DNA of 39,903 nucleotides, from positions 99,857 to 139,759 of the forward strand of contig JBNGIQ010009424.1 in the NCBI GenBank assembly GCA_049999765.1, in the 5' to 3' direction. The DNA comes from Phaeoceros laevis (Eukaryota; Anthocerotophyta; Anthocerotopsida; Notothyladales). Shown here in pieces: positions 10,638 through 21,877 of this stretch. Made by a program: the position numbers and the translations under genes. The stretch's first letter is position 1, and each line of letters begins with the position of its first letter. Under the pieces are notes generated by a model. The model ran no database searches. It was given only the letters and a program-made list of their open reading frames with translations, and was not told the DNA's origin.

Positions 10638-11042
10638 TGTGACATACCTCAGTTATAGAGGATTTACCCCTAGATCTTACCTTCAAATGATTAGCCCAAT
10701 TGCACACAAGGCACAACACTAGGACCCCAATTAGGACCCCAAGTCCCGCCCAGAGGTGCTACATCGGAGATGGACTTGCTGTCCACTACCGTGGACAACC
10801 CTTTCTTTATATATCAAGGTAGAGCAAAGGGCCTTCAAAGCTCACTTGCCAACTCAAGCTCTTGCTTAGGATGGAATCTTTCAAGACAAAGTTCCATAGC
10901 CACACCTTTTAAGGCCCTACTCAACTCATGCCCATATTCCAAACCTATCAATAAACAACACCTAGCCCTAGAGCTAGATAGCAAGTAACACACTAATTAT
11001 TTCAGGTAACTACCTAGTTACCTCAGAGGTAAGTCCTTTACA
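10638..11042 (-). repeat. 5' LTR (right copy, 405 bp) of the Gypsy-like element
   Basis: It starts TGTGAC and ends TTTACA on the plus strand and is homologous to 9812-10202. On the minus strand it keeps a TATA-like tatataaag (10805-10813) that the left copy has lost by deletion. As the 5' LTR in the element's orientation, it would have held the promoter. Confidence 0.85.
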
Positions 11043-11047
11043 ATACT

Positions 11048-12266
11048 TCAGTATTTAAAGGTCTTACCGTTTGGAATTTTGAAGGTCCATTAAATTACTA
11101 TATATTTATACTCTAGTGTGAAAGGTCTGAGGCCTCACGGCCTCTCACGGTGGTGGGGCTCCCACCTTCCCAGGCTTCCCAATCCGTTACAATATTAAAC
11201 ATCTGCAAATTCTGTGCAGCATGCGCTTGGGCCTCGGACGAAGGGGCATTGACAGCAGGGATGTATGGACGTTGGCAGTGCCGCATGGGACATATTTGTG
11301 CATGCGTCTAAACCCCATGCCATGACCTACGCGTTTGGAATATGTGCATGTTGTGCTCGGAAAGTAGAGAGCCCTGCCGGAATAAGCACGATGACGACTG
11401 GCGCTTAACCCCCAGGTGCAACCTGCGCCGTTAAACCAGCGAATCAAGGAATCACGAATCTGTTTGCGGGTTCGCGGAAGAAGGCTGTGAGCCTCTCTTC
11501 TATGGAAGCCATGTCATATTCCCACACTGATGATGGGAGATTCCTTATTTGATGCTGCGCATGTAAGCCCTGTACTAAGCTCCAAATAATCTGGAAAATT
11601 CGCCTTTTGCCAGGTTTAGGCAGCATGCTGGCATCCCTCGCAGCCTGTGGGAAGCATCGCACCGTCGTCTCGGAATCGCCGCATCAGCGACCGTCCAGCA
11701 AACCGGACCGGCCCCGTTCAAGCACCCCGTTCCGCGTGGGAGGTAGGTAAAAATGCATACGGGCTGGCAGGCCAGCGCGGACCTTGGCCACGTGGACGGC
11801 CCCCTTAACGACGCTCTAGGCCTTTATAAGGCGTTGCTCCCGGCCGGGCTCCTTTTTCCTCCTATTCGTCTTGTCCCGTGCTTGCGAGCTCTTCCGAGCC
11901 TGCTTTGCTTCTCTGCCTCTGGCTCAAGGCCTGTTCGTCTTCTCCATCTTCTTCCCCTCCTTATAGTTCTTCTTTGAGTCCCCTTCCTCGCCCTCCTCTG
12001 TTCTGGGGGATTGTCTCTCGTGCCTCTCCAGCCTGGTTCCCCTTGAGCAGACCTTCTCGCCTGCCAAGAATTTCCTTACACACACGCAGACAGATCTGCT
12101 ACCAGTTTCTTTGCCACTGCCCTCGGCTCTCTCGCTGAGGCCCAATTTTTGCGTCGCGGCAGGGCGGAGCCTGGTTTAGTTCCCTCCCTTCCTTGCCTTT
12201 GATCCCGCCGAGGAGCGCAAGCACCGCAGGAGTGTGAGAGGGAGGATTGTGTTGGACCGGGCCGGC
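11048..12266. other. Intergenic region and 5' leader of DPE2
   Basis: The left half shows no gene. The right half holds the DPE2 promoter elements listed separately, followed by a long pyrimidine-rich leader (about 11860-12220) rich in CTTC/TCCT runs, as is common in plant 5' untranslated regions. Open frames on either strand here are best explained by this biased composition. Confidence 0.5.
11789..11830 (+). promoter_or_regulatory. G-box plus TATA box, likely DPE2 core promoter
   Basis: A perfect CACGTG lies at 11789-11794 and a TATA box, tttataag, at 11823-11830, about 30 bp apart. The TATA box is about 437 bp upstream of the DPE2 ATG, so a leader of roughly 400 nt is implied. G-boxes often mediate light, circadian or sugar/ABA responses in plants. 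Such control would suit night-time maltose use, but this is inference. Confidence 0.6.
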
Positions 12267-15200
12267 ATGGGACCCGCGCTGAGAGGCGAGAATGGCTCGA
12301 GTCATGGAGCCGGCAGGCAGCTGCCTTTCCGACGCTACAAGAGAGTCAATGTTCGATTCAAGCTGCCTTACTACACGCAATGGGGCCAGAATCTCATGAT
12401 CTCCGGCTCCGACCCCCAGCTTGGAAATTGGAACGTGACGGAAGGCCAGTGGATGACGCCGCACCACGAAGGTGACTCGCTTGTCTGGCAGGCGCTCATC
12501 TCTGTGCCCGATATTTTTGACAGCGAATACAACTACGTTCTGGTGGACGAGAAGTTCAACGTCATCAAGTGGGAGGCCGGGGGCCGTCGCCGCCTGGTGC
12601 TTCCTGAGGGCCTTCCAGACGCAGCCACTGTTGATATTCACGACAGCTGGCAGGTAACATTCCGTCTGTCTCCAAATTTTTCTCTTTGTCTGGACTAATT
12701 TCGTGTAGGCAGCTGGGAAGGTGCGCGGGCAATTTGTGGTTCCTACGACTCTATTTCTCCTTGTGCGGTCTGTCTGCTGTCCGCAATTTTCTGACATCGC
12801 TGAAGTGTGCGTCTGGACGCGAAATTCAATCACAGATGTAGCTGCGGGGAGTCGCCGCGATTTTTCTTTCTTTGTGTGATTCTGCAGGTGGACCATTTGC
12901 TGGAGTTAATTCAGCTCAGCTCTCGTCCCTGTCTCTTATGCAGTCCATTTCCGCGTCTTGCATGTCGTCGGGAGTGCGCAAACTTTAGATACGATTAAAT
13001 CTGTTGTGTCAAGTCATTTTTTGGTTTTTGGCTTGCATTCCGGGACCGATTGCTGCGATATCATCGCAGTGGATGGTAGTGGGAATTTTTTGTCAAGGTT
13101 GCGCGCTTTTGTTTGATCTGCAGTTGGAAGGATCATGCAATTGCGCATATTCTCGTGAGTCAGATCGCCGATAGTCTTGTTATTCCCCGTGGATAAAATT
13201 TCAGCATGAATAGAGAATTTTGGTACTAGTGCGTCACTTAGTAGCGCCTTGCAAACCCGTAGCACTGTATCTCGCGATTAAGTTTTCTGTAGCGTCTCTG
13301 TGGGATCTTGTGCTGGTATGGTTGGGTAACAATCTGTTGAGCTTTCTGCATCCTGTAACCCTAGGCCTGGTTGAGTTTTTTCGAGCAGAATGACGGCCAA
13401 GTTGAATGTTTTGTTTCTTTTTTGCAAAAAGCGGACCTTCTTCTGTTCAGTGTGTGTAGCTTGGTCTGCTCCCCGACCCTGACCTGGTGATCAAAACGTT
13501 TCTACAGGATGGATCATCTCCCGAGATTTTGCTGTCCAAAAGTGCCTTCAAAAAGGTCATTTTTGGGAATGTTGATGAGGATGAGACGGATGTGCCAGCT
13601 CATGAAGTTGCTGCAGGCCAATTTCCAGCAGAGCCTTTCAGTTTGCCAGGTTTGTCTTTATTTTATCACCACTAAATTACATTCCATACCTTACATTCTT
13701 TTATTCGCTAACAGCTGTGCATGGTGTGCAGACAGTGTCGTCGTCCGATTCAAAGTCAACTGCTCGCGTTTGGAGAAAGGCCAAGCGGTGAGTACACAGG
13801 GGTTCACCTGAAATACGTGGTGACAACATCTCTTACACTGGAACGAGCAACACGATCCTGTATTGCTTGGGTGACTGCAGTTGACATTTTGTATCCGTGT
13901 GTCAGGTGTTCCTATCGGGTAGCTCACCTACCTTGGGGAAGTGGTCCAGTGAAGGTGCTTTACCACTCTCTCGTGCAGGTGGTTCAGCATGGCAGATTGA
14001 CTGTGTGCTGAATCGAGCCGATTTTCCCATCCAATACAAGTACATCTTGAAAGACAAGTCTGGAGAAGTTGTTCCTGAGGCTGGTGCAGATAAGGAGTTG
14101 GACATTGACTCTTTCTCCAGGAAGACTCCAACCATGTTGATAGTATCAGATGGGTATTTCAGGGTATGTGTCATTGGCCTGTAGCATTTCTGCATGATCG
14201 TAACTTAACGAGGTCGAGCTGGAATGTTTGCACCTTACGTTGTCTATACTTGTCCATGCACCAGGCAAATCCATGGAGAGGTGCTGGCATTGCAGTACCT
14301 GTATTCTCACTACGAACTGAGGAGGATGTCGGTGCAGGAGAGTATCTGGATCTGAAGCCGATGGTGGACTTTGCTGTGAACTGTGGTATGAGGGTTGTGC
14401 AGCTACTACCGGTGAATGACACATCTGTTAATCGTATGTGGTGGGATTCATACCCATACAGGTATGCGTGATCCCCCCCCATGCCCTTGAATCGTGGCTT
14501 AGGTCAATATGGCTGTCAGCCATCACTCACTTCCACTCAAAAGGGATTGTGACCATTTTGTTCAACGTTGCAGCTCATTGTCAGTCTTTGCGTTGCATCC
14601 ACTTTATCTTCGTCTGCAAGCTTTGTCAAGAAAAATACCCCAGGACATCAAGGTACCAACTGACTTGTATATATTCATACATTTGCAGTTTGTTTGAGAG
14701 CAAGAGAAACGTGATGTTTTATTCTTGTTATCTGAAAATGCCATGGCTTCTGCAGGAAGAAATAGCTGCTGCACGAAAGCGGTTGAATCTTAAGGTCAGT
14801 ATCAGCCTTAGATATTCGGCCAGAGCATTTGTAAATGATGATCAACTGCCACACCTAGGTTTAGTGTAACTAAAGACTGATCGACATTTAACTGTCTTGG
14901 GTATTCCAGGAAGTAGACTACGAGGCAACTGTGGCGGTGAAGCTGGCAATAGCTAAGAAGATGTTCAATCTGGAAAAGGAGGAAGTGCTTGGCTCCTCTG
15001 ACTTCGTGCAGTATTTTGAAGATAACAAGGTGAAATGCCAGGCTCTGTGATTGCATGGTAGGCTAGCTTATCTAATTCATGTCAACTAACTTGGTTATGC
15101 GCTGGGCCTTCAGGAGTGGTTAAGGCCATATGCAGCATTCTGTTTCCTACGTGATCTGTTCGGCACAGCAGACCATTCGCAATGGGGCCTTTTCTCCAGC

Positions 15201-18168
15201 TTCACGGAAGAGAAGGTACTAAGACAGAGAGTGACTAGTTTTCTTGACATTGTGTTCAGTCACAACCTTGTGAGCGCTGTCCTGATTTGTCTGGACAATG
15301 TCATTTGGATGGTGTAGTTGGACAGGCTGACGTGCCCAAAGGCAGACCAATTTCAAGCTATCCAGTTTTATTACTATCTTCAATTCCATTTACACACCCA
15401 GGTGGGATTCTTCTTCTGTGTCCGGAGTTCCGGTTTCTATGGAAGAGTGCAGTTCTGTGCAACATCCATAGGAAATTGACAGAATGCTTTACGGCTGAAC
15501 AGCTTGTAGATGCAGCAAGTTATGCTCGAAACCACAGAGTGGTGCTCAAGGGTGATCTCCCCATTGGTGTCGACCGAAACAGTGTTGACACGTGGGTTTC
15601 ACCTGATCTGTTCCACATGAATGCCTCCACTGGAGCTCCGCCAGACTACTTCAATAGAAATGGACAGAACTGGGGATTTCCAACTTATAATTGGGAGGAG
15701 ATGTCCAAAGACGATTATGCGTGGTGGCGAGCAAGGCTAACACAGGTTTAAAAAATCATCCAACTTTTTTAGGAAGTTACCGGTGCTTAGTTGAAGCATA
15801 GCCCTTCTAGGCAATGGATTGTTGGTGAAGGGAGTTGAGGAATGCCTGCCCTTAGTCTTTTATACTGGTTGGAGGTGTGCTGGTGTTTACTTTGCTCAGC
15901 ATGAGAAGGAGAATGTTGCTGCCATGGAAATTGGAGACAGGAGGCTGAGATAATCTTGCTGTCTTTTGCAGATGTCCAAGTATTTTACGGCGTACCGCAT
16001 TGACCATATCCTAGGATTCTTCAGGATATGGGAATTGCCTGAGCACGCGGTTACTGGCTTGATGGGAAGGTTTAGGCCTTCTATTCCTTTGAGTCAAGTG
16101 AGCGTTCGCATTTTGGAAAGGAAACTGTGCTGGTTCTTTTGTTGAAGGTTTTTAGGCACTGACCTGGTGGTTGGGCTGCTGGATTTGACATGCTGAGTTT
16201 TGTGGTCGTTGTCCTGTTTGTACAGGAGGAACTGGAGAAAGAAGGGCTCTGGGATTTCAATAGGTTAAGTGAACCCTACGTGAGGTGCCATTTGTTGCAG
16301 GTTTGCCCTCTTCCTACCGATTCTAGTGCTTTCCATGTTCGCTTTTGGAGGTCTAGTTGTTGGCTAGTTAGGGACGGTAACGGGAGCGACCTCTTATAGT
16401 TGGAGTGCTTTCTCTATTCAGAAATTATTTGGAGACAAGTGGACAGAAATTGCAAATAAGTACTTCGATGAGTATGAGCATCTTCATTATCAGGTATGCC
16501 AAATGGTGAATCTTCTGTGCGTGATTGCATGTGTAGGACCTGCTGTCTGGTGCGTTCTGATTGGACGTGGGTTGTTCACGCAGTTTAAGAAGGAATTCAA
16601 TACAGAGAAAAAGATTTTGGCAGACCTAGAACCACGACATGGATCACCACCTTGGCTCGTTGAGGAGAGAGAAATGATCAAGAAGGGGCTTTTCGACCTT
16701 ATCCATGTATGTAATCAGACCCTTGGAACTTTGTGCATGCAACTCAGCTTGTCTGGCCGTTGGTTGTTCTTACAAAGCTGGTATTAAGACGTTTTCTGGA
16801 TTTAATGAGGAAAAGCGTTCTAAGGTGGATATTGTTTGATGAAATAGGAGGTCGTGTTGATGAGGGACAGAGACAATCCTAAAGCATTCTACCCACGATT
16901 TGATCTTGAGCAAACTACCAGTTATGCAGACCTGGATTATCACACGTAAGGATTCTTACATAGCCAGTTTGAATGTTGTGAAGCTGGGGTGGAACCATGA
17001 CTCGATCCTGACCGGAGCTTTGTGTTGTCTTCACAGTCAGGAGGTTCTGAAACAGAAGTATTATGACTACTTTTATCACCGACAAGAAAAACTGTGGCGT
17101 GAAAATGCTTTAAAGACATTGCCGGTCCTGATGAAGGCATCAGAGATGGTGGCATGTGGTGAAGATCTTGGAATGGTCCCAGCTTGTGTAGCTCCGGTAT
17201 GAGCAGCCACTGTTATGAGAAGCTCGATGGAGAGTGACGTATTCCTGGCAGGCCGATGATGGCTGAGGACTAACTTTGGGTCTGTGTGACTAGGTTCTCG
17301 CTGAGTTGGGGTTGATTGGCTTACGATTACAGCGCATGCCTGCTGCTCCTGGACAGGAGTTTGGGATTCCTGCAGAGTACGAATATATGACGGTGAGCAA
17401 CTTTCTGATTGCCTAGTTGATATTGTGGGTGCTGGTCTGCAACGCTTTTGTAACTCACTTTGTGTAACTAAACTTTGACCTGACAGGTTTGCTCACCTTC
17501 ATGTCATGATTGTCCCCCTGTGCGGTCGTGGTGGGAGGAAGACGAGGCAAGGCGAGCAAGATTTTTTAGAAATGTTTTGGGATTTGTGGAACCTCCTCCA
17601 CCTCTGTGTGATGCGCGAATTGCTCACACTGTTGTCCAGCAACATATGGAATGTCCTTCAGTTCTCGCCATCTTTCCCATCCAGGTAGACTTACTGTTGC
17701 TCAAATGTAGGTTCTCCTGGTAGCTGACATGGACTTGGCTGCAAAGGAACTAGGACCTGGCTGTAAGCTGGTGTGTGTGTCGGAATGTGCAGGATCTCAT
17801 GGCATTGAAGGAGTTCTACAACAAACGACCAGCAAACGAAGAAGTTATCAATGACCCTTCCAATCCGAGACACTACTGGCGCTTCAGTGAGTGTCCTGTA
17901 CAGTTGAGGGGTGTATGGTGCGACTTGACTTGGGCATTTCTAACTAACTAGTGGGTGTGATATGTTATGTGCAGGGTTGGATGTAACCATGGAGCATTTG
18001 CTTCGCGATGGTGATTTGCAGATAATAATCAAGGACCTCGTTGTTAATAGCGGGAGAGCATCGGCCTCTGAGTCTGAGAAGCTGGAGAATGGGCATGCCC
18101 TCAAAAATGGTTTGGTGAGAGACTATTCATCCTTTCAATCTGCAAAAGTCACAGAAGTGTATGCTTAA
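12267..18168 (+). CDS. DPE2: Cytosolic 4-alpha-glucanotransferase DPE2 (21 exons, 981 aa)
   Basis: DPE2 moves a glucosyl unit from maltose to cytosolic glucans, the key step in using maltose exported from chloroplasts at night. Exons: 12267-12653, 13508-13649, 13732-13787, 13906-14163, 14265-14461, 14574-14652, 14756-14794, 14910-15029, 15114-15215, 15318-15401, 15503-15745, 15972-16097, 16226-16300, 16422-16493, 16584-16706, 16848-16945, 17037-17196, 17294-17392, 17487-17684, 17793-17886 and 17975-18168. All are GT-AG and in phase, totalling 2946 nt. Two CBM20 starch-binding domains (about 17-125 and 177-275) precede a GH77 domain (about 283-930). By family comparison the catalytic residues are D580 (YRIDH), E776 (CGEDLG) and D828 (SCHDC), all present. 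The hallmark GDLPIGVDRNSVDTW is intact. There is no transit peptide, consistent with cytosolic DPE2 rather than plastid DPE1. Arabidopsis DPE2 is about 955 aa. Intron 1 is long (854 bp). It looks functional. Confidence 0.96.
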
Positions 18169-18609
18169 CACAAACCCATTTTGAAGTCTGAACTGAAGTC
18201 CAGACATAGGAGTAAAGCCCACTGTTCAGAGGTTCTACAGAGTGAACGAGGTGGTGTCTAGAAATAGCCAGGGGGTTGCCCAAGACTCGAACTAAACCCG
18301 AAGAGGGGACGGAGCCTCTCGCACATTAGTGAGAGAGCTATTGATCTATGTGATAGGAAATAATCGCAAGTGCACTTCAGCCACCTGGGTTAGAATTTAG
18401 GCTTATGACTCTGTAGAACGAGTTTTTCCTCAAGGAAGCTCTTGTATGATTATCCGGTGCTTATACTACCCCTGTGGGGTACTACCAACTCAAGCATGGC
18501 AGTGTTGGGCAAGTTTTTTTTACCTTTTGAGACCTAATGGCGCTCAGTTGCGCTAGTCGGAACATTTTGGCTTGTTTAGCTGGTAATTGAGTATTGTGCC
18601 TGGGACGTG
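18169..18609. other. DPE2 3' flank
   Basis: About 440 bp that should include the DPE2 3' untranslated region. I see no canonical AATAAA close to the stop and no other gene. Confidence 0.4.
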
Positions 18610-19236
18610 ATGGGTGTACAGAACAAAGAGGAATTCTGTGGAATGGAAGAATGCCCATGCTACATGGAGGAACTTGTGAAGGCAGAAAGGCAAACACAAC
18701 TGCGCTCCCATACTGCTGCTTCAGCTGTGCTGGAAAAAATTGTAAAAATACCAAAAACAATCCGACCATGGGCAGCAGAGAGAGCAGGCGATAGTCATCA
18801 GGAATGCCCATGCTACAAGGAGGAAGCCGACAAGGCAGAAAGGCAAACACAAATTCACTCCCACAGTACGGCTGTACCTGTGCTGAAGAAGATTGTGAAA
18901 ACACCAGAAATAATCCGACCAGGGCCAAGGGAGAGAACAGACGATAAGCACCAAGCTCAAATGCAATTAAGAGACACTCTGGCTAGGCACTTGCCTACCA
19001 CGGTAGACCAAGCGTCAGCAGATTGTTGCTCTGAACCATCCATGTGCACAGCTGGACAACGACCAGAGCCAGTGGAAAGAGCAGAAGATAGTAAGCACCC
19101 AGTCTCCCCGCAACCAAAAGTTGCTCCATTGCCCAAGCACATATCTGAACAAGCTTCAGTGGGCTGTTGCCCTCAACCATCCATGTGCACAAGTGGAAAA
19201 ACTCGCAAAGTTCCTGTGGCCTTTGATATCTTGTAG
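18610..19236 (+). CDS. Unrecognised Cys-rich protein built of internal repeats (208 codons)
   Basis: An ATG-started open frame ends at TAG. It holds two direct repeats of exactly 51 codons (starting 18649 and 18802). Each runs ECPCY-EE-KAERQTQ, then SH-A-VL-KIVK-P--IRP, then a charged tail. Two later blocks also repeat, with cores DCCSEPSMCT and GCCPQPSMCT. The repeats have diverged mainly by substitution while keeping the frame, which argues for coding. I recognise no domain; paired CC and CPC cysteines could bind metal or form disulphides. There is no signal peptide. It could be a lineage-specific gene, one exon of a larger gene, or an unusual 3' region of DPE2. Transcript data are needed to choose. 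Confidence 0.45.
   Translation: MGVQNKEEFCGMEECPCYMEELVKAERQTQLRSHTAASAVLEKIVKIPKTIRPWAAERAGDSHQECPCYKEEADKAERQTQIHSHSTAVPVLKKIVKTPEIIRPGPRERTDDKHQAQMQLRDTLARHLPTTVDQASADCCSEPSMCTAGQRPEPVERAEDSKHPVSPQPKVAPLPKHISEQASVGCCPQPSMCTSGKTRKVPVAFDIL
18649..18954 (+). repeat. 153-bp tandem repeat (two copies) within the Cys-rich ORF
   Basis: Copies start with gaatgcccatgctaca at 18649 and 18802, a spacing of 153 bp, which is an exact multiple of three. The copies differ by substitutions only, so the protein frame is kept. Confidence 0.8.
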
Positions 19237-19705
19237 AGACAAGCTGCAGATGGCATGCAAGCTGCTTGCTGCTTGTATCACAAGCAGCTTGCGATAGGCA
19301 GCGTTACCTAGTCTCATCACTAAACAAAGTGTGAACCTAATTTTAGCCCATTCATCCTCAAAGGCTGTGTGTTTTGACGTGGAAGTAGGTCGCAAGCTCA
19401 CAACCGTCACATTATCACAATATTGTACAATGTGAAGTTGTAAACGCCTAACCAAGGGCACATCACAAAATTCTTTGTGTGCATTGCGTCACATCTGCTG
19501 TTTATGAAATGCCTCAAATACTGTACTCCCTGCTAGACTAGTTGCTAACTTGCTAGTGCAATTTATCTAGCTTTGCTCTATCTGCATTACACGAAGCGGT
19601 CAGTCGGAGTGGGCATACGTTGTATGAACAGCGGCTATTTCGTCCAACTGAACAATGGAGCGGAGAAGCTGACTACGATCATTAGAACCATAGCTCTCAA
19701 TTGGT
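19237..19705. other. Intergenic, 5' flank of the EngB-type gene
   Basis: Nearly 470 bp with no supported gene. It should contain the promoter of the GTPase gene that starts at 19706; I see no clear TATA box. Confidence 0.4.
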
Positions 19706-21877
19706 ATGAGGAGGCTGCGGATCTGCGGGCTCCTTGCACAAGGCCTGTCGGAGCGGGTTGGAGCATCGTCAGATGCGTCATATTGGCTCGGCAATGGGAG
19801 GAGTGGATGTCGTGCGTATGGCACGAATGGATTGAAAGAAGGGCAGACCAGACTTGCCAGGAGCTGGTTTGCTCCAAATGGTTTTCGGGACAGTCAGGGC
19901 CCCTGGCAGCAGCAGAAGGAGCGGGTGGGCCGTGTCATCGGGAGAAAGATTATGAGGCTAAATCCTCGTGATAGGACCAACAAGCGCTTTCAAGAGCCCG
20001 GGACGCAAGAGCGTGGAAACGGTATGCCCAGATTCACCAAACTACAGCATGTTATCATCACAGGCTGCCCCTCGCAAGAAATGTTTCATGTTGTCGGTGG
20101 TTAAATCAATTGCAGCGGAGGGTGCCCTTTCCAAGAATGCTCAGTTCCGTGCTATTCAGGTCAAGCAGGAGTTATTGGATCACATCCAAGAAGAGGTACC
20201 TTGTTTTGAGCTGTTCATAGGTTTTCGGTGGTCACCCTATAGTCGTGTATTGCACTATGTGGTCCTTTTATGAACTTGTGGATTGCACTGTACTACAACA
20301 GAAGCTAGGACGGAGAAGGTCCACGGAGCTTCGACGATGTGGGTATGATCTGACAGTTCGGGCACCTATTGATGCCGAGTTTGCTTCCAAGGTAAGATTT
20401 ATTTTCAGGACATTGGTCGTCTAGTGCACGTTTGTGTGGTCTTTTTTGTTTGCATCTTATTTTCAGGGTTCAGATGGCCTGCTGGTACTTTTTTGAGCAT
20501 TCACTGGTGTTGTTTCGATGCAGCTATTTACTCATAAACTAGTTTTTGCAGCTGCGGCAAAGCGAGCATCTTCTCTTCCCCAGATGAATATGCCAGAAGT
20601 AGCATTTCTGGGTGAGGCTAAGCATAAGCTTGTAGTCTGCGTTCTGCTGGGAGTGCTATGCATTTTGTTGTGTCCGTGTGTGAAAAACAAGGTTACTAGG
20701 TTTCACTGTTATTACTGATCACTTGTGTGTTTTAGGCAGGTCAAATGTTGGAAAGTCATCCCTTCTCAATGCTCTGACCAGGCGATGGGGTGTTGCCTGG
20801 ACTTCAGATAAGCCCGGCTTTACGCAGGCGAGTTTCAATCTGCGTTTGGCCTATTTGTGATAGACACTAGCTTATTGCTTTAGTGGTGCCTGTTGGGGTG
20901 TTCTCGCCAGTATGCTGTGATAAAGCATGTCCTGACAGTTCGACTTGGGTACTCGTGTGTCATGGCAGAGCATCAACTTTTTCACGCTTAGGTCAAAGCT
21001 ATGTCTTGTCGACTTACCTGGTTACGGTTTCGCATATGCGAAAGAAGAGGTTAAGACGGCATGGGAGGAGCTTGTGAGTATATTCTCACTAGTAACTTGT
21101 TCATGTTGTTTGCTGGTTGGTATGATTGGGAATCAGATATCCTGTGCAAAGTAACCAAGTTCACCAACGTGTGTCCTATCCATGATTGAGCATGTGGACT
21201 TGATTTTGAAGCCAATTTTCAATCGTACAGGCAATCCTTTCCAGCAAGTAATGGTAGCCCCAAATTGCAGGTGAAGCACTATCTAGTGTCGAGGAAAGAG
21301 CTTAGACGAGTATGCTTACTTGTAGACGCAAAGTGGGGTCTAAAGCCAGCCGACGTCCAGTTCCTGGACCTGATGGAGAGGTGTTTCTTTCATCCTTCAG
21401 TTCACTTCTGATGACTGAATTGGTGCTCGGTGCTGAGCAACTAGCCTTGTTGTGGGTTGCTGCAGGGCTGGCACAAGGGTTCAGATTGTCCTGACTAAGA
21501 CAGACACGCTTGCGCCTATTGATATTGGTCGGCGTGCTACCCAGATCCAAGAGGTACTTACTGTCTCTCGTCTCCCTTATTTTGCCAAATCGCATTCGCC
21601 CATACTGCAAAAAATGACACTAGTTTCGTGCTTACCGCCCTGCCGCCATGTCCTTGACTGTTGTCCAGATTCTGAAAGACTACCAAGTTCTTGTCCAACC
21701 CATGGTACGCAAGCTTTTTTTTTATCTAGGTGCTCCAAGTGAACGTAGCCAACCTGAATACAGACTCGTTCTTGACGTCTTTGTGGTTTGGTTATCCAGA
21801 TGATGGTCAGTTCGGAAACTGGCGGGGGCATAGGCACCTTGAGAGCCAGTCTGGCAGGTCTAGCACTCCAAGCCTGA
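19706..21877 (+). CDS. EngB/YihA-type organellar GTP-binding protein (10 exons, 360 aa)
   Basis: This is a TRAFAC GTPase of the EngB family, implicated in large ribosomal subunit assembly; plant members act in organelles. Exons: 19706-20021, 20116-20195, 20302-20391, 20524-20611, 20736-20827, 20969-21073, 21271-21380, 21466-21553, 21669-21704 and 21800-21877, totalling 1083 nt in phase. G1 is GRSNVGKS (192-199), the G2 region is TSDKPGFTQ (214-222), G3 is DLPG (237-240) and G4 is TKTD (304-307). The roughly 130-residue N-terminal part is Arg/Gly/Ser-rich with few acids, like a mitochondrial or plastid transit peptide. The C-terminal half resembles the Arabidopsis At5g58370-type homologue more than EMB2001, from memory. 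The intron after exon 5 uses a GC donor (cag|gcgagt). The exon 1/exon 2 junction is the least certain. All GTPase motifs are intact, so it looks functional. Confidence 0.9.
20828..20968 (+). other. GC-AG intron in the EngB-type gene
   Basis: The exon ends at ACG CAG after KPGFTQ, and the next bases are GCGAGT, followed 141 bp later by a tggcag acceptor. No GT donor nearby keeps the frame, and reading on soon meets a stop. GC-AG introns with an otherwise strong donor (AG|GCRAGT) are a known minor class spliced by the major spliceosome. Confidence 0.8.

Larger units (their letters stand above)
9807..11047 (-). mobile_element. Miniature, internally deleted Ty3/Gypsy-like LTR retrotransposon with 5-bp TSD
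   Basis: Two direct repeats that begin TGTGAC and end TTTACA (9812-10202 and 10638-11042) flank only 435 bp. The whole element is bordered by the same five bases, atact, at 9807-9811 and 11043-11047, which is a classical target site duplication. On the minus strand, the base run next to the right LTR reads tggtaccagag, matching 10 of 11 bases of the initiator-Met tRNA primer binding site, with a 3-base spacer. A purine-rich tract abuts the left LTR. The inner part encodes an integrase-like scrap. So the element runs right to left, has lost almost all of gag-pol and cannot move on its own. It resembles TRIM-sized elements, but the integrase relic suggests deletion from a larger parent. Confidence 0.9.

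Noticed and set aside
9931-10988. Two similar plus-strand frames starting MDLLS inside the LTRs
   Set aside because: They lie in the two LTR copies, which explains the resemblance. They are antisense to the element and show no domain.
12099-12896. 265-codon minus-strand frame over DPE2 exon 1
   Set aside because: It is a shadow of a GC-rich true exon and shows no domain. The plus strand has the CBM20 domain and good splice sites.
20022-20115. Continuous reading through the first EngB-gene intron (frame with MLSVVKSIAAEG)
   Set aside because: It is out of phase with the transit-peptide exon from 19706. Splicing 20021 to 20116 keeps phase and uses a good gtatgc donor and a tgcag acceptor. A shorter protein starting inside this frame remains possible but lacks the organelle-type leader.
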